Assembly (NCBI GenBank): GCA_900553345.1
Contig: USDE01000016.1
Coordinates: 1-13,323 of the forward strand
Direction of reading: 5' to 3'
Origin: an uncultured Collinsella sp.
GTDB lineage: Bacteria; Actinomycetota; Coriobacteriia; Coriobacteriales; Coriobacteriaceae
Length of the DNA stretch: 13,323 bases
Within the stretch, counting starts at the first letter, position 1, and each line of letters starts with the position of its first letter. The position numbers were made by a program, and so were the translations under genes. Below the pieces are notes generated by a model that was given only the letters and a program-made list of their open reading frames with translations, did not search any database and was not told the origin of the DNA. Shown in pieces: positions 1-5,600 of this stretch.

Positions 1-488
1 CCCTCGGCCGTGTCCCCGGCGTCGCCCTCGGCGTTCGCGGCGGCGACGGCCTCGTGCGGGTCCTTGCCCTCGGCCTCGGCACGCATGCCCAGCACCAGGT
101 TGCGCAAACCCGCGACCGTACCGTCCACATCGGGAGCGGGCTGGTCGGCATGCAGATAGGCCCAATCCATCATAAAGGTCGCCGAAGACAGCGCGCCGAT
201 GGCCAGCGCGTCGTCGGGACACGAAAGCTCGACCTCAAAGACACGCTCATCGTGCTCACTCACGCGGGTGCGGCCGCACGAAATGCTGCCGGCAAGCCCG
301 GTCTCGTTCATGAGCTCGACCGTCACGTGCTCCAGCAGATGGCAAAGCTCGGTCTGGCCCATGCAGTCCTGGAATTCGCGACCGGAATCGCCCAGGCACA
401 GGTGCTTGGCAATTGCGGGTACCAGGTAGTACACGCGCGCCGTGGCCTCGATGTCCTCCGAGGTCATGAGCGGCATGCCGGGGTTCAC
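1..488 (-). CDS. Cyanophycin-synthetase N-domain-like protein (3' end off window)
   Basis: About 162 codons are visible before the left edge. Residues 20-75 resemble the N-terminal domain of cyanophycin synthetase: a VYYLVPAIAKHLC stretch, then LLEHVTVELM (51-60) and CGRTR (71-75), matching that family's EHVALELQ and GRTR signatures. No ATP-grasp or Mur-ligase part is visible. The tail (from about 130) becomes Ala/Glu/Gly-rich, so the protein probably ends soon and is a stand-alone small domain rather than a full CphA. I chose the GTG at 488-486, which overlaps the stop of the CorC-like gene as GTGA and suggests translational coupling. ATGs at 476 and 467 are alternatives, and none has a clear Shine-Dalgarno sequence. 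The frame is closed by a TAA upstream of 488. The biochemical role is unknown. The domain assignment is from recognised motifs and is fairly, not fully, secure. Confidence 0.72.
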   Translation of the reverse strand, partial: MNPGMPLMTSEDIEATARVYYLVPAIAKHLCLGDSGREFQDCMGQTELCHLLEHVTVELMNETGLAGSISCGRTRVSEHDERVFEVELSCPDDALAIGALSSATFMMDWAYLHADQPAPDVDGTVAGLRNLVLGMRAEAEGKDPHEAVAAANAEGDAGDTAE

Positions 489-1858
489 CAGCACGTGCGC
501 GCAGGGTCCGCAGAGCCCGCACCCGACGCCGTCGGCTTATCTGCCGAGGACTCGGAATCCTTCTTATCGGTTTCGGCCGGAGCGATCACGCGAATGAGCG
601 AGATGCGCTGGCCACGCATCGACTGCACCTTAAACTTGTACCCCGCAACCTCAAACACCTCTCCGATGTCGGGCACCGAGTCGCAAAGCTCCAAAATCCA
701 GCCGGCGATGGTCTCATAATCATCGCTTTCCTCGAGCGGCCAACCAAGCTCAATCGCGTCATCGCACGAAAAACGCCCATCGACGAGCCACTCGCGGCGC
801 GAAAGGCGCGTGAGGTACTTGTTGTCGGGGTCGAACTCGTCCTCGATCTCGCCCACGATCTCCTCGACGATGTCCTCGATGGTGATGATGCCGGCCGTGC
901 CACCGTACTCGTCCACGACTACTACGATCTGGTCGTGCGAGGTCTGCATCTCGGACAGCAGCGGCAGGATGTCCTTGGTGTCGGGCACAAAGGTGGCGTC
1001 GCGCAAAAAGTCGGCGATGGGCTGGTCGCCCTTGCCGTCGAGCGAAGGCTGGATCAGGTCCTTGATGTGCGCGATGCCGGCGACGTTGTCGGGATCCTCG
1101 TGATAGACGGGGATGCGGCTAAAGCCGGTCTGGCGCATGGCGGACAGCACGTCGGCGACCGTTTCGTCGTCCTCGCACATGGTGGTGTCCACGCGCGGCA
1201 CCATGACCTCGCGGGCAACGGTGTCTCCAAGGTCGAAGATCTCGTGGATCATGCGCTTTTCCTCGTCGAGCAGATCATCCTGCTCCGAGACCATGTATTT
1301 GATCTCTTCCTCCGAGACGTTTTGGCGGTCGTCGGCGCTCTTGATGCGCAGGATGCGGGCCAGGCCGTCGGAGCAGGCGCCGGTCAGCCACACGAGCGGG
1401 CGGGCGATCTTTTGGAACACGGAGAGCGGTCCCACGACCTGCTTGGATACGCCTTCGGCATTAGCCAGGCCGATGCGCTTGGGCACAAGCTCGCCAACCA
1501 CGATGGACACGAAGGCGACGGCGACGGTGATGATGACCGGCGCCAGGCCGCGCGCGATGGCGGAAAGCGGCGCGATGCCAAAGCTCATGAGCCACGTGGC
1601 AAGCGGGTCGGACAGGCTCGTCGAGGCGACGGCGGACGAGGCGAAGCCCACGAGCGTGATGGCGACCTGGATGGTGGCGAGCAGCTGGTCGGAGTCGGCG
1701 GCCAGCTTAATGGCGCGCTCGGCGCGCTTGTCGCCTTCCTCGGCATCGTGCTCCAACACGGCGCGCTTAGCCGTGGTGAGCGCCATCTCGGACATGGAGA
1801 AGTAGCCGTTGATGAGGGTCAAAACGAGGGTGGTGATAAGGGAGATGGTTATGTCCAT
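485..1858 (-). CDS. CorC/HlyC (CNNM-like) membrane protein with CBS pair
   Basis: This is a 457-residue protein with the full layout of the family often called hemolysin C or CorC, whose members are linked to Mg2+/Co2+ efflux or ion homeostasis. Residues 1-195 form the DUF21 membrane domain, with hydrophobic stretches near 4-22, 60-80, 88-100 and 104-124, and with SMSEMALTTAKR and GELVPKRIGL. Residues 212-340 hold two CBS motifs, including the characteristic VDEYGGTAGIITIEDIVEEI (315-334). Residues 350-427 form the C-terminal CorC_HlyC transporter-associated domain. A Ser/Asp/Ala-rich tail (428-457) is poorly conserved in type. The ATG at 1858 is preceded by GGAGG (complement of 1874-1878) at a long 15-base spacing. 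It follows the hemolysin III-like gene by 108 bp on the same strand and may share its transcript. The substrate cannot be read from sequence. Confidence 0.95.
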   Translation of the reverse strand: MDITISLITTLVLTLINGYFSMSEMALTTAKRAVLEHDAEEGDKRAERAIKLAADSDQLLATIQVAITLVGFASSAVASTSLSDPLATWLMSFGIAPLSAIARGLAPVIITVAVAFVSIVVGELVPKRIGLANAEGVSKQVVGPLSVFQKIARPLVWLTGACSDGLARILRIKSADDRQNVSEEEIKYMVSEQDDLLDEEKRMIHEIFDLGDTVAREVMVPRVDTTMCEDDETVADVLSAMRQTGFSRIPVYHEDPDNVAGIAHIKDLIQPSLDGKGDQPIADFLRDATFVPDTKDILPLLSEMQTSHDQIVVVVDEYGGTAGIITIEDIVEEIVGEIEDEFDPDNKYLTRLSRREWLVDGRFSCDDAIELGWPLEESDDYETIAGWILELCDSVPDIGEVFEVAGYKFKVQSMRGQRISLIRVIAPAETDKKDSESSADKPTASGAGSADPARTCW

Positions 1859-1966
1859 CGGGAGTTTCTCGAACCTCCAAGATTCGGGACGTTAGGGTAA
1901 AACGTTGATGGCGGATAGGGCAATTGCGCTGGCGACCGAGCGGGGGCACGGGCGCTGGCGTGGTCG

Positions 1967-2650
1967 CTAGATTACGAAGAGGATCACCGCCATGAACTGG
2001 AAGATGCTGCCGGCGAGCACCCACAGGTGAAACACGCTGTGCAGATAGCGCACGTTTTTGGCGATATAGAACGGCACGCCCGCGGTGTAGCACACGCCGC
2101 CGACGGCGAGCAGGGCAAGCGCCACAGGGTTGAGCAGTGCCACAAGTTCGGGCAGCTTAAAGACAACGAGCCAGCCCATCAGCAGGTAGACCAGGCCACT
2201 TACCCAGTGCGGTTGACGCTCGCGCATAAAGCACTCGAGGGCGATGCCGATAATGGCGATGGCCCATACGGCAAAGAACAGCATAGGACCGCCGTCGTTT
2301 GCGAGCGTGATGAGACAAAACGGCGTATAGCTGCCGGCTATGAGCAGGTAGATGCAGCTATGGTCGATGATGCGAAACACGCGCTTGGCGCGAGCGGGCC
2401 GAATCGCATGGTAGAGCGTGGAGGCAAGGTATTCGAGGATAATGCTGACACCATAGACAATCGCCGCGGCCATGTGGGCCGGGCCTCCGCCGCGCAGGGC
2501 AGCAAATACGATCAGGAGTACCAGGCCCGCGATACCCAGCAGGCAGCCGACACCATGGGTGACGGAGTTCATGATCTCCTCGCCCATGGTGTAGTGTGGA
2601 ACGGCCGCGGTCTTGGGTCGCGGCTTAGAACTGTCGCTCGAATCGGACAT
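1967..2650 (-). CDS. Hemolysin III / TrhA family seven-helix membrane protein
   Basis: A 227-residue, very hydrophobic protein of the hemolysin III/YqfA group, related to PAQR receptors. About seven membrane helices are evident. The family's putative metal-site residues are present: GEEIMNSVTHG (23-33), STLYH (77-81), IDHS with D96 and H97, AGSYTP (105-110), and H204/H208 in LHSVFH. Members have been linked to membrane homeostasis. The hemolysin label is historical and does not imply virulence. The reading frame extends to a TTG at 2668, but that TTG lies on the Shine-Dalgarno sequence. GGAGG (complement of 2662-2666) sits 11 bases before the ATG at 2650, so I start there. An extended -10 promoter candidate lies about 40 bases upstream. 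The next gene downstream on the same strand is the CorC-like gene. Confidence 0.95.
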   Translation of the reverse strand: MSDSSDSSKPRPKTAAVPHYTMGEEIMNSVTHGVGCLLGIAGLVLLIVFAALRGGGPAHMAAAIVYGVSIILEYLASTLYHAIRPARAKRVFRIIDHSCIYLLIAGSYTPFCLITLANDGGPMLFFAVWAIAIIGIALECFMRERQPHWVSGLVYLLMGWLVVFKLPELVALLNPVALALLAVGGVCYTAGVPFYIAKNVRYLHSVFHLWVLAGSIFQFMAVILFVI

Positions 2651-2685
2651 GCCGGTTACATCCTCCAACGTAAAGAGTTCTCAAC

Positions 2686-2694
2686 ACTATATCA
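2686..2694 (-). promoter_or_regulatory. Extended -10 promoter candidate for the hemolysin III gene
   Basis: On the minus strand the sequence reads TGATATAGT, a good extended -10 (TGN plus TATAGT). It would start transcription near 2679, about 29 bases before the ATG at 2650. The expected -35 position (2709-2714) reads TCGCAC and is poor. That position lies inside the palindrome GTGCGAAATTTGCAC (2709-2723), which could be an operator. Confidence 0.45.
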
Positions 2695-2757
2695 AAGCGT
2701 CTAGGTACGTGCGAAATTTGCACCATACGTGACCCTTTGTTTACCCATTCTTTGCCT

Positions 2758-2816
2758 GTTGACGCATCAACGGCGAACGTCCATAATGCGCTTGCATTAA
2801 ATGTTGACGTATTAAC
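2758..2816. promoter_or_regulatory. Pair of operator-like palindromic boxes
   Basis: GTTGACGCATCAAC (2758-2771) and GTTGACGTATTAAC (2803-2816) are identical at 12 of 14 positions and start 45 bp apart. The first has perfect GTTGA/TCAAC arms and covers the -35 hexamer. The second lies in the transcribed leader, just before the ribosome site, and has one arm mismatch. The placement suits a repressor that blocks or loops the promoter. The regulator is unknown. Confidence 0.4.
2759..2787 (+). promoter_or_regulatory. Sigma-70-type promoter for the alpha/beta hydrolase gene
   Basis: TTGACG (2759-2764) and CATAAT (2782-2787) are separated by exactly 17 bases, a near-consensus housekeeping promoter. 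The predicted start near 2794 gives a leader of about 43 bases before the ATG at 2837, with AAGGAG at 2823-2828. Confidence 0.65.
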
Positions 2817-2836
2817 ATCTTTAAGGAGAACCGCGA

Positions 2837-3802
2837 ATGTCCCAAAGCGCACACCCCCATCGAAAGCTTAAGATAACCGCCGTTGTTGCGTTGGCGCTCG
2901 TTGTCACGTTGCTCGGATTTGCCGGCAACTTTCTGTTTGACTTCGCGCTGAATCCCCAAGCGCCGTACACCATGAAGATGATGCAGGATAGCAAGAACGA
3001 CAAAGAAGGCGAGCAGCCGGATGCCGAGGACACCGAGGCGCGGGCATGGTTTAAAGAAAACCGCAAGAGCAGCAGCCTCACCGCAGATGACGGAACCGAG
3101 CTCGCCGCTTGGTTTTTTGCCGCCTCGGAGAACACCCACGATTACGCCGTCTGCCTGCATGGATATACCAACGAGCCCATCGGCATGGCCCGATACGTCA
3201 AGCGATTCCACGACCGCGGCATGAACGTGCTCGCGCCTGCCGCCCGCGCCCACGAGCGCTCCGGCGGCGACTATATCGGCATGGGCTGGCCCGAGCGGCT
3301 CGATATCGTTGCATGGATTGGGCGGATCGTTGCGGCCGACCCCGAGGCGCGCATCCTGGTCTTTGGCGAGTCGATGGGTGCAGCAACTGCCATGAACGTC
3401 GCGGGGGAATCTCTACCCGCAAACGTAAAATGCATTATCGAGGACTGTGGTTATACGAGTGTTTGGGACGAGTTTTCCCTGCAACTCAAGGACGTGTTCG
3501 GCCTGCCCAGCTTTCCCTTGCTCGATGTAGCAAACTTGGTGTGCAACGTGCGCGCGGGCTACGACTTTCATAAGGCGAGCAGTGTGGAGCAACTCAAACA
3601 CGCGACGGTTCCCATGCTGTTTATCCACGGCGACCAGGACACCTTTGTGCCGTACAGCATGCTCGACCAAAACTACGACGCGTGCGCCAGCAAGGTCAAG
3701 CAAAAGCTCACCATCCATGGCGCCACCCACGCCAAGAGTGCGCAAGTTGACCCCGAGCTCTACTGGAACACAGTCAACAACTTCCTCGACGAGTATTTTT
3801 AG
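2837..3802 (+). CDS. Membrane-anchored alpha/beta hydrolase (serine peptidase/esterase-like)
   Basis: A 321-residue protein. One N-terminal membrane helix (about 13-36, preceded by basic residues, signal-anchor type) is followed by a charged linker (45-75) and an alpha/beta hydrolase fold facing outward. The oxyanion-side HGYTNEP is at 108-114. The nucleophile elbow is GESMG (177-181) with S179. The acid is D268 in HGDQDTFVP (264-272) and the base is H298 in HGATH (294-298), so the catalytic triad is complete. It resembles the YfhR/BEM46-like and S33-type hydrolases found widely in Gram-positive bacteria. The natural substrate is unknown: an ester, lipid or peptide are all possible. AAGGAG (2823-2828) lies 8 bases before the ATG. 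It is a single-gene unit with its own promoter, divergent from the hemolysin III gene and ending at a shared bidirectional terminator. Confidence 0.9.
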   Translation: MSQSAHPHRKLKITAVVALALVVTLLGFAGNFLFDFALNPQAPYTMKMMQDSKNDKEGEQPDAEDTEARAWFKENRKSSSLTADDGTELAAWFFAASENTHDYAVCLHGYTNEPIGMARYVKRFHDRGMNVLAPAARAHERSGGDYIGMGWPERLDIVAWIGRIVAADPEARILVFGESMGAATAMNVAGESLPANVKCIIEDCGYTSVWDEFSLQLKDVFGLPSFPLLDVANLVCNVRAGYDFHKASSVEQLKHATVPMLFIHGDQDTFVPYSMLDQNYDACASKVKQKLTIHGATHAKSAQVDPELYWNTVNNFLDEYF

Positions 3803-3844
3803 GCGAATAGCAACGTCTGAGGCTTTATCTGACCCCCTATTTTC

Positions 3845-3966
3845 GGAAGTATGCGGCAAAATCTGGAACTGCCGACCAGACCACAGTTTTACCAACAATT
3901 TATCAGGGGTTTTGTTGCCAAAAAATGTCGTGTGCTCGGCGGTCTCGAAATTTGCCGCATACTTCC
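3845..3966. repeat. 122-bp intergenic element with perfect 16-bp terminal inverted repeats
   Basis: GGAAGTATGCGGCAAA (3845-3860) is the exact reverse complement of 3951-3966. The arms enclose 90 bp of lower-GC sequence that also holds a 6-bp inverted repeat, CAACAA/TTGTTG (3893-3898 and 3912-3917). The pairing resumes for 4 bases outside a single outer mismatch. The element lies between the hydrolase stop and the terminator. It may be a small non-autonomous mobile or miniature repeat element, or a structured 3' UTR. No target-site duplication was apparent. A 43-codon open frame (3851-3982) crosses it, but nothing shows that it is translated. Confidence 0.7.
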
Positions 3967-4006
3967 AAAAAGCCGCCCGTGAGCGCTGTGCCCACGGGCG
4001 GCTTTT
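3967..4006. terminator. Bidirectional Rho-independent terminator
   Basis: GCCGCCCGTG (3972-3981) pairs perfectly with CACGGGCGGC (3993-4002) around an 11-base loop. An A-run precedes the stem (3967-3971) and TTTT follows it (4003-4006), so it can act in both directions. It lies between the convergent hydrolase and DUF362 genes and would serve both. Confidence 0.85.
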
Positions 4007-4053
4007 GCTCTACTTGCGCCAGAAAAGCGCTTGATTTGTCCAATAACTAGGCG

Positions 4054-5250
4054 CTACTTGACCTCGATGAGCTCGTACTTGCTCGTGCCCAGGCCGATCT
4101 TCTCGGCGTGCGCGATGCAGGTGCGCCAGTCGGTGTCGGGATGCGTGATGCAGAAGGGGTCCTTGGCCTGATCGCCCTCCAGATGCTCGTGGTTGTGCTC
4201 CATCTTGGCCGCGCTATCGGTAAGCTCGGTGTTGGGCAGCGGCTCAGATGCCATGACGGCATCGGCACAGGCCTGGTCGATGGCGACCGGGTCGAAGCTC
4301 GCGAACATGCCGATATCGTTGACGATAGGCGTGTCGTTTTCGGGATGGCAATCGCAGTTGGGGCTAATATCCATGGCAAGCGAAATATGGAAGCTCGGGC
4401 GTCCGTCGACAACGGCCTTCGTATACTCGGCGATCTTGTAGTTGAGCACGTCGGCCGCGGCGTCATAGCCGGGCCTGATGGCGTCCTGGTTGCACACGCC
4501 GATGCAGCGGCCGCAGCCCACGCAGCGATCGTGGTCGATAGCGGCGACGTGAACCGTGCGGGTGTTGCCGTTGGCAAGCTCGCGCTCGCGGGTGTCGTCG
4601 AACGAGATAGCGTCGTGAGCGCAGATCTTTTCGCAGGCACGGCAGCCAACGCAGTGCTCGGTCGCGACGTTCGGCTTGCCGGCGGCATGCTGCTCCATCT
4701 TGCCGGCACGGCTGCCGCCTCCCATGCCCAGGTTCTTCATGGCACCGCCAAAACCGGCCTGTTCATGGCCCTTAAAGTGGGTGAGGCTGATCACGATATC
4801 GGCATCCATGAGTGCCTGACCGATCTTGGCCTCGCGCACGTACTCGCCGCCCTCGACCGGGACGAGCGCCTCGTCGGTACCCTTGAGGCCGTCGGCGATG
4901 ATGATCTGGCAGCCCGTGGCATACGGGGTAAAGCCGTTCTGATAGGCGGTATCGATGTGCTCGAGCGCGTTTTTGCGGCTACCGACGTAGAGCGTATTGC
5001 AGTCGGTGAGGAAGGGCTTGCCGCCCAGCTCCTTCACGACATCCGCGACGGCGCGGGCGTAGTTGGGGCGCAAAAAGCTCAAGTTGCCCAACTCGCCAAA
5101 GTGAATCTTGATGGCGACGAACTTGTTCTCAAAGTCGATCTGCTCGATACCGGCGTGACGGATGAGGCGCTTGAGCTTGTCGAGCTGGCTCTCGCGAGCA
5201 TGCGTGCGCAGGTTGGTGAAGTACACCTTAGCGGGTGCAGTTGCGGTCAT
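4054..5250 (-). CDS. DUF362 protein with two [4Fe-4S] ferredoxin motifs
   Basis: A 398-residue cytosolic iron-sulfur protein. The DUF362 fold is split around a ferredoxin module. The N-terminal part includes IKIHFGE (47-53), TDCNTLYVGSRKN (82-94) and SLTHFKGHEQAGFGGAMKN (155-173). Two clusters follow: C200/C203/C206/C210 and C243/C246/C249/C253, both CX2CX2CX3C. The second part of DUF362 then resumes, with ISPNCDCHPEND (295-306) and FDPVAIDQAC (319-328). The proline usual after the last cysteine of bacterial ferredoxin motifs is absent from both clusters (AHDAI, NQDAI). C299 and C301 may add a metal site. Such proteins are presumed electron carriers or redox enzymes, but no reaction is established. 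GAGGGG (complement of 5259-5264) lies 8 bases before the ATG. It is a single-gene unit. Confidence 0.93.
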   Translation of the reverse strand: MTATAPAKVYFTNLRTHARESQLDKLKRLIRHAGIEQIDFENKFVAIKIHFGELGNLSFLRPNYARAVADVVKELGGKPFLTDCNTLYVGSRKNALEHIDTAYQNGFTPYATGCQIIIADGLKGTDEALVPVEGGEYVREAKIGQALMDADIVISLTHFKGHEQAGFGGAMKNLGMGGGSRAGKMEQHAAGKPNVATEHCVGCRACEKICAHDAISFDDTRERELANGNTRTVHVAAIDHDRCVGCGRCIGVCNQDAIRPGYDAAADVLNYKIAEYTKAVVDGRPSFHISLAMDISPNCDCHPENDTPIVNDIGMFASFDPVAIDQACADAVMASEPLPNTELTDSAAKMEHNHEHLEGDQAKDPFCITHPDTDWRTCIAHAEKIGLGTSKYELIEVK

Positions 5251-5301
5251 AGATATATCCCCTCGGTCTATATGGCGTTACAGACATAAGAGGATGGTAC
5301 C

Positions 5302-5320
5302 AGTTAAAGCAGAGTTAAAG
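5302..5320 (-). promoter_or_regulatory. 11-bp-phased direct repeat upstream of the DUF362 gene
   Basis: On the minus strand CTTTAACT occurs twice, separated by CTG, giving an 11-bp period (copies at 5313-5320 and 5302-5309). Half-sites one helical turn apart are typical of OmpR/PhoB-family response-regulator sites. They lie 52-70 bp before the DUF362 start codon. Nearby promoter hexamers (TTGACT at 5318-5323, TACCAT 19 bases on) are weak. Confidence 0.35.
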
Positions 5321-5336
5321 TCAAGCGCGACACCTT

Positions 5337-5360
5337 GTCATTGGGGACGTTCTTAACGAC
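5337..5360 (+). repeat. REP-like hairpin unit 1
   Basis: GTCATT, then the 13-base core GGGGACGTTCTTA (5343-5355), then ACGAC. The core is identical to that of the inverted unit at 5520-5544. The right arm is one base short and runs directly into the duplicated permease tail that begins at 5358, so the unit looks truncated at the junction. Confidence 0.6.
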
Positions 5361-5416
5361 TACTCTTGGACTTTGAGGGCTTCGGCCAGACTGACGCGCT
5401 TGATAGAACGCGTGTG
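5358..5416 (-). repeat. Duplicated 3' tail of the neighbouring FtsX-type permease gene
   Basis: These 59 bp match 5542-5600 at 58 positions (single difference A5390 versus G5574). On the minus strand the segment encodes HTRSIKRVSLAEALKVQE and the stop codon, the exact C-terminus of the permease gene next door. Homology stops abruptly on both sides. It is a gene fragment without its own start. It could come from this gene or from a closely related permease gene elsewhere. Confidence 0.9.
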
Positions 5417-5420
5417 AAAC

Positions 5421-5449
5421 CACTCATTGGGGACAGACTTAAATGAGTG
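5421..5449 (+). repeat. REP-like hairpin unit 2
   Basis: CACTCATT (5421-5428) and AATGAGTG (5442-5449) form a perfect 8-bp stem around the 13-base loop GGGGACAGACTTA. Length and core match the other units, but the stem sequence differs. Confidence 0.7.
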
Positions 5450-5455
5450 CCGCCA

Positions 5456-5510
5456 GGGACAGTCCTTGCCGGCCCGGCCAGCGAGCCGGCGAATCGGCAA
5501 AGACCGTCCC
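5456..5510. repeat. Large GC-rich hairpin built from inverted REP-like cores
   Basis: GGGACAGTCCTTGCCG (5456-5471) pairs with CGGCAAAGACCGTCCC (5495-5510) at 14 of 16 positions. The 23-base loop is GC-rich, and GCCGGC occurs at 5468-5473 and again at 5485-5490. The right arm (complement of 5499-5511) carries a variant core, GGGGACGGTCTTT. There is no T-run, so it is not a classical terminator, but it would be a strong RNA structure 3' of the permease gene. Confidence 0.65.
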
Positions 5511-5519
5511 CGATGACTA

Positions 5520-5544
5520 GTCGTTTAAGAACGTCCCCGATGAC
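5520..5544 (-). repeat. REP-like hairpin unit 3 (inverted) at the permease stop codon
   Basis: On the minus strand: GTCATC, core GGGGACGTTCTTA (complement of 5526-5538), AACGAC. The 13-base core is identical to unit 1 but in the opposite orientation. The unit overlaps the TAG stop of the permease gene at 5544-5546. The palindrome GACTAGTC (5515-5522) adjoins it. Confidence 0.6.
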
Positions 5545-5600
5545 TACTCTTGGACTTTGAGGGCTTCGGCCAGGCTGACGCGCTTGATAGAACGCGTGTG
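5542..5600 (-). repeat. Parent copy of the 59-bp permease tail repeat
   Basis: This is the in-gene partner of the copy at 5358-5416, offset by 184 bp and in the same orientation. It covers the last 18 codons, the TAG stop and two bases beyond. The 125 bp between the two copies hold hairpin units 2 and 3 and the large hairpin. Confidence 0.9.

Noticed and set aside
256..522. 88-codon minus-strand frame near the left edge
   Set aside because: Arg/His/Pro-rich shadow. The neighbouring frame encodes the CphA-N-like motifs.
1932..1967. GCGACC/GGTCGC inverted repeat after the hemolysin III stop as a terminator
   Set aside because: Only 6-bp arms with a 24-base loop and no T-run; readthrough to the CorC-like gene is more likely.
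2625..2852. 75-codon minus-strand frame across the divergent intergenic region
   Set aside because: No ribosome site or recognisable features; the interval is better explained by promoters and palindromes.
4108..5289. 393-codon open frame on the plus strand opposite the DUF362 gene
   Set aside because: The minus strand carries two intact ferredoxin motifs and a ribosome site; the opposite frame shows only shadow composition.
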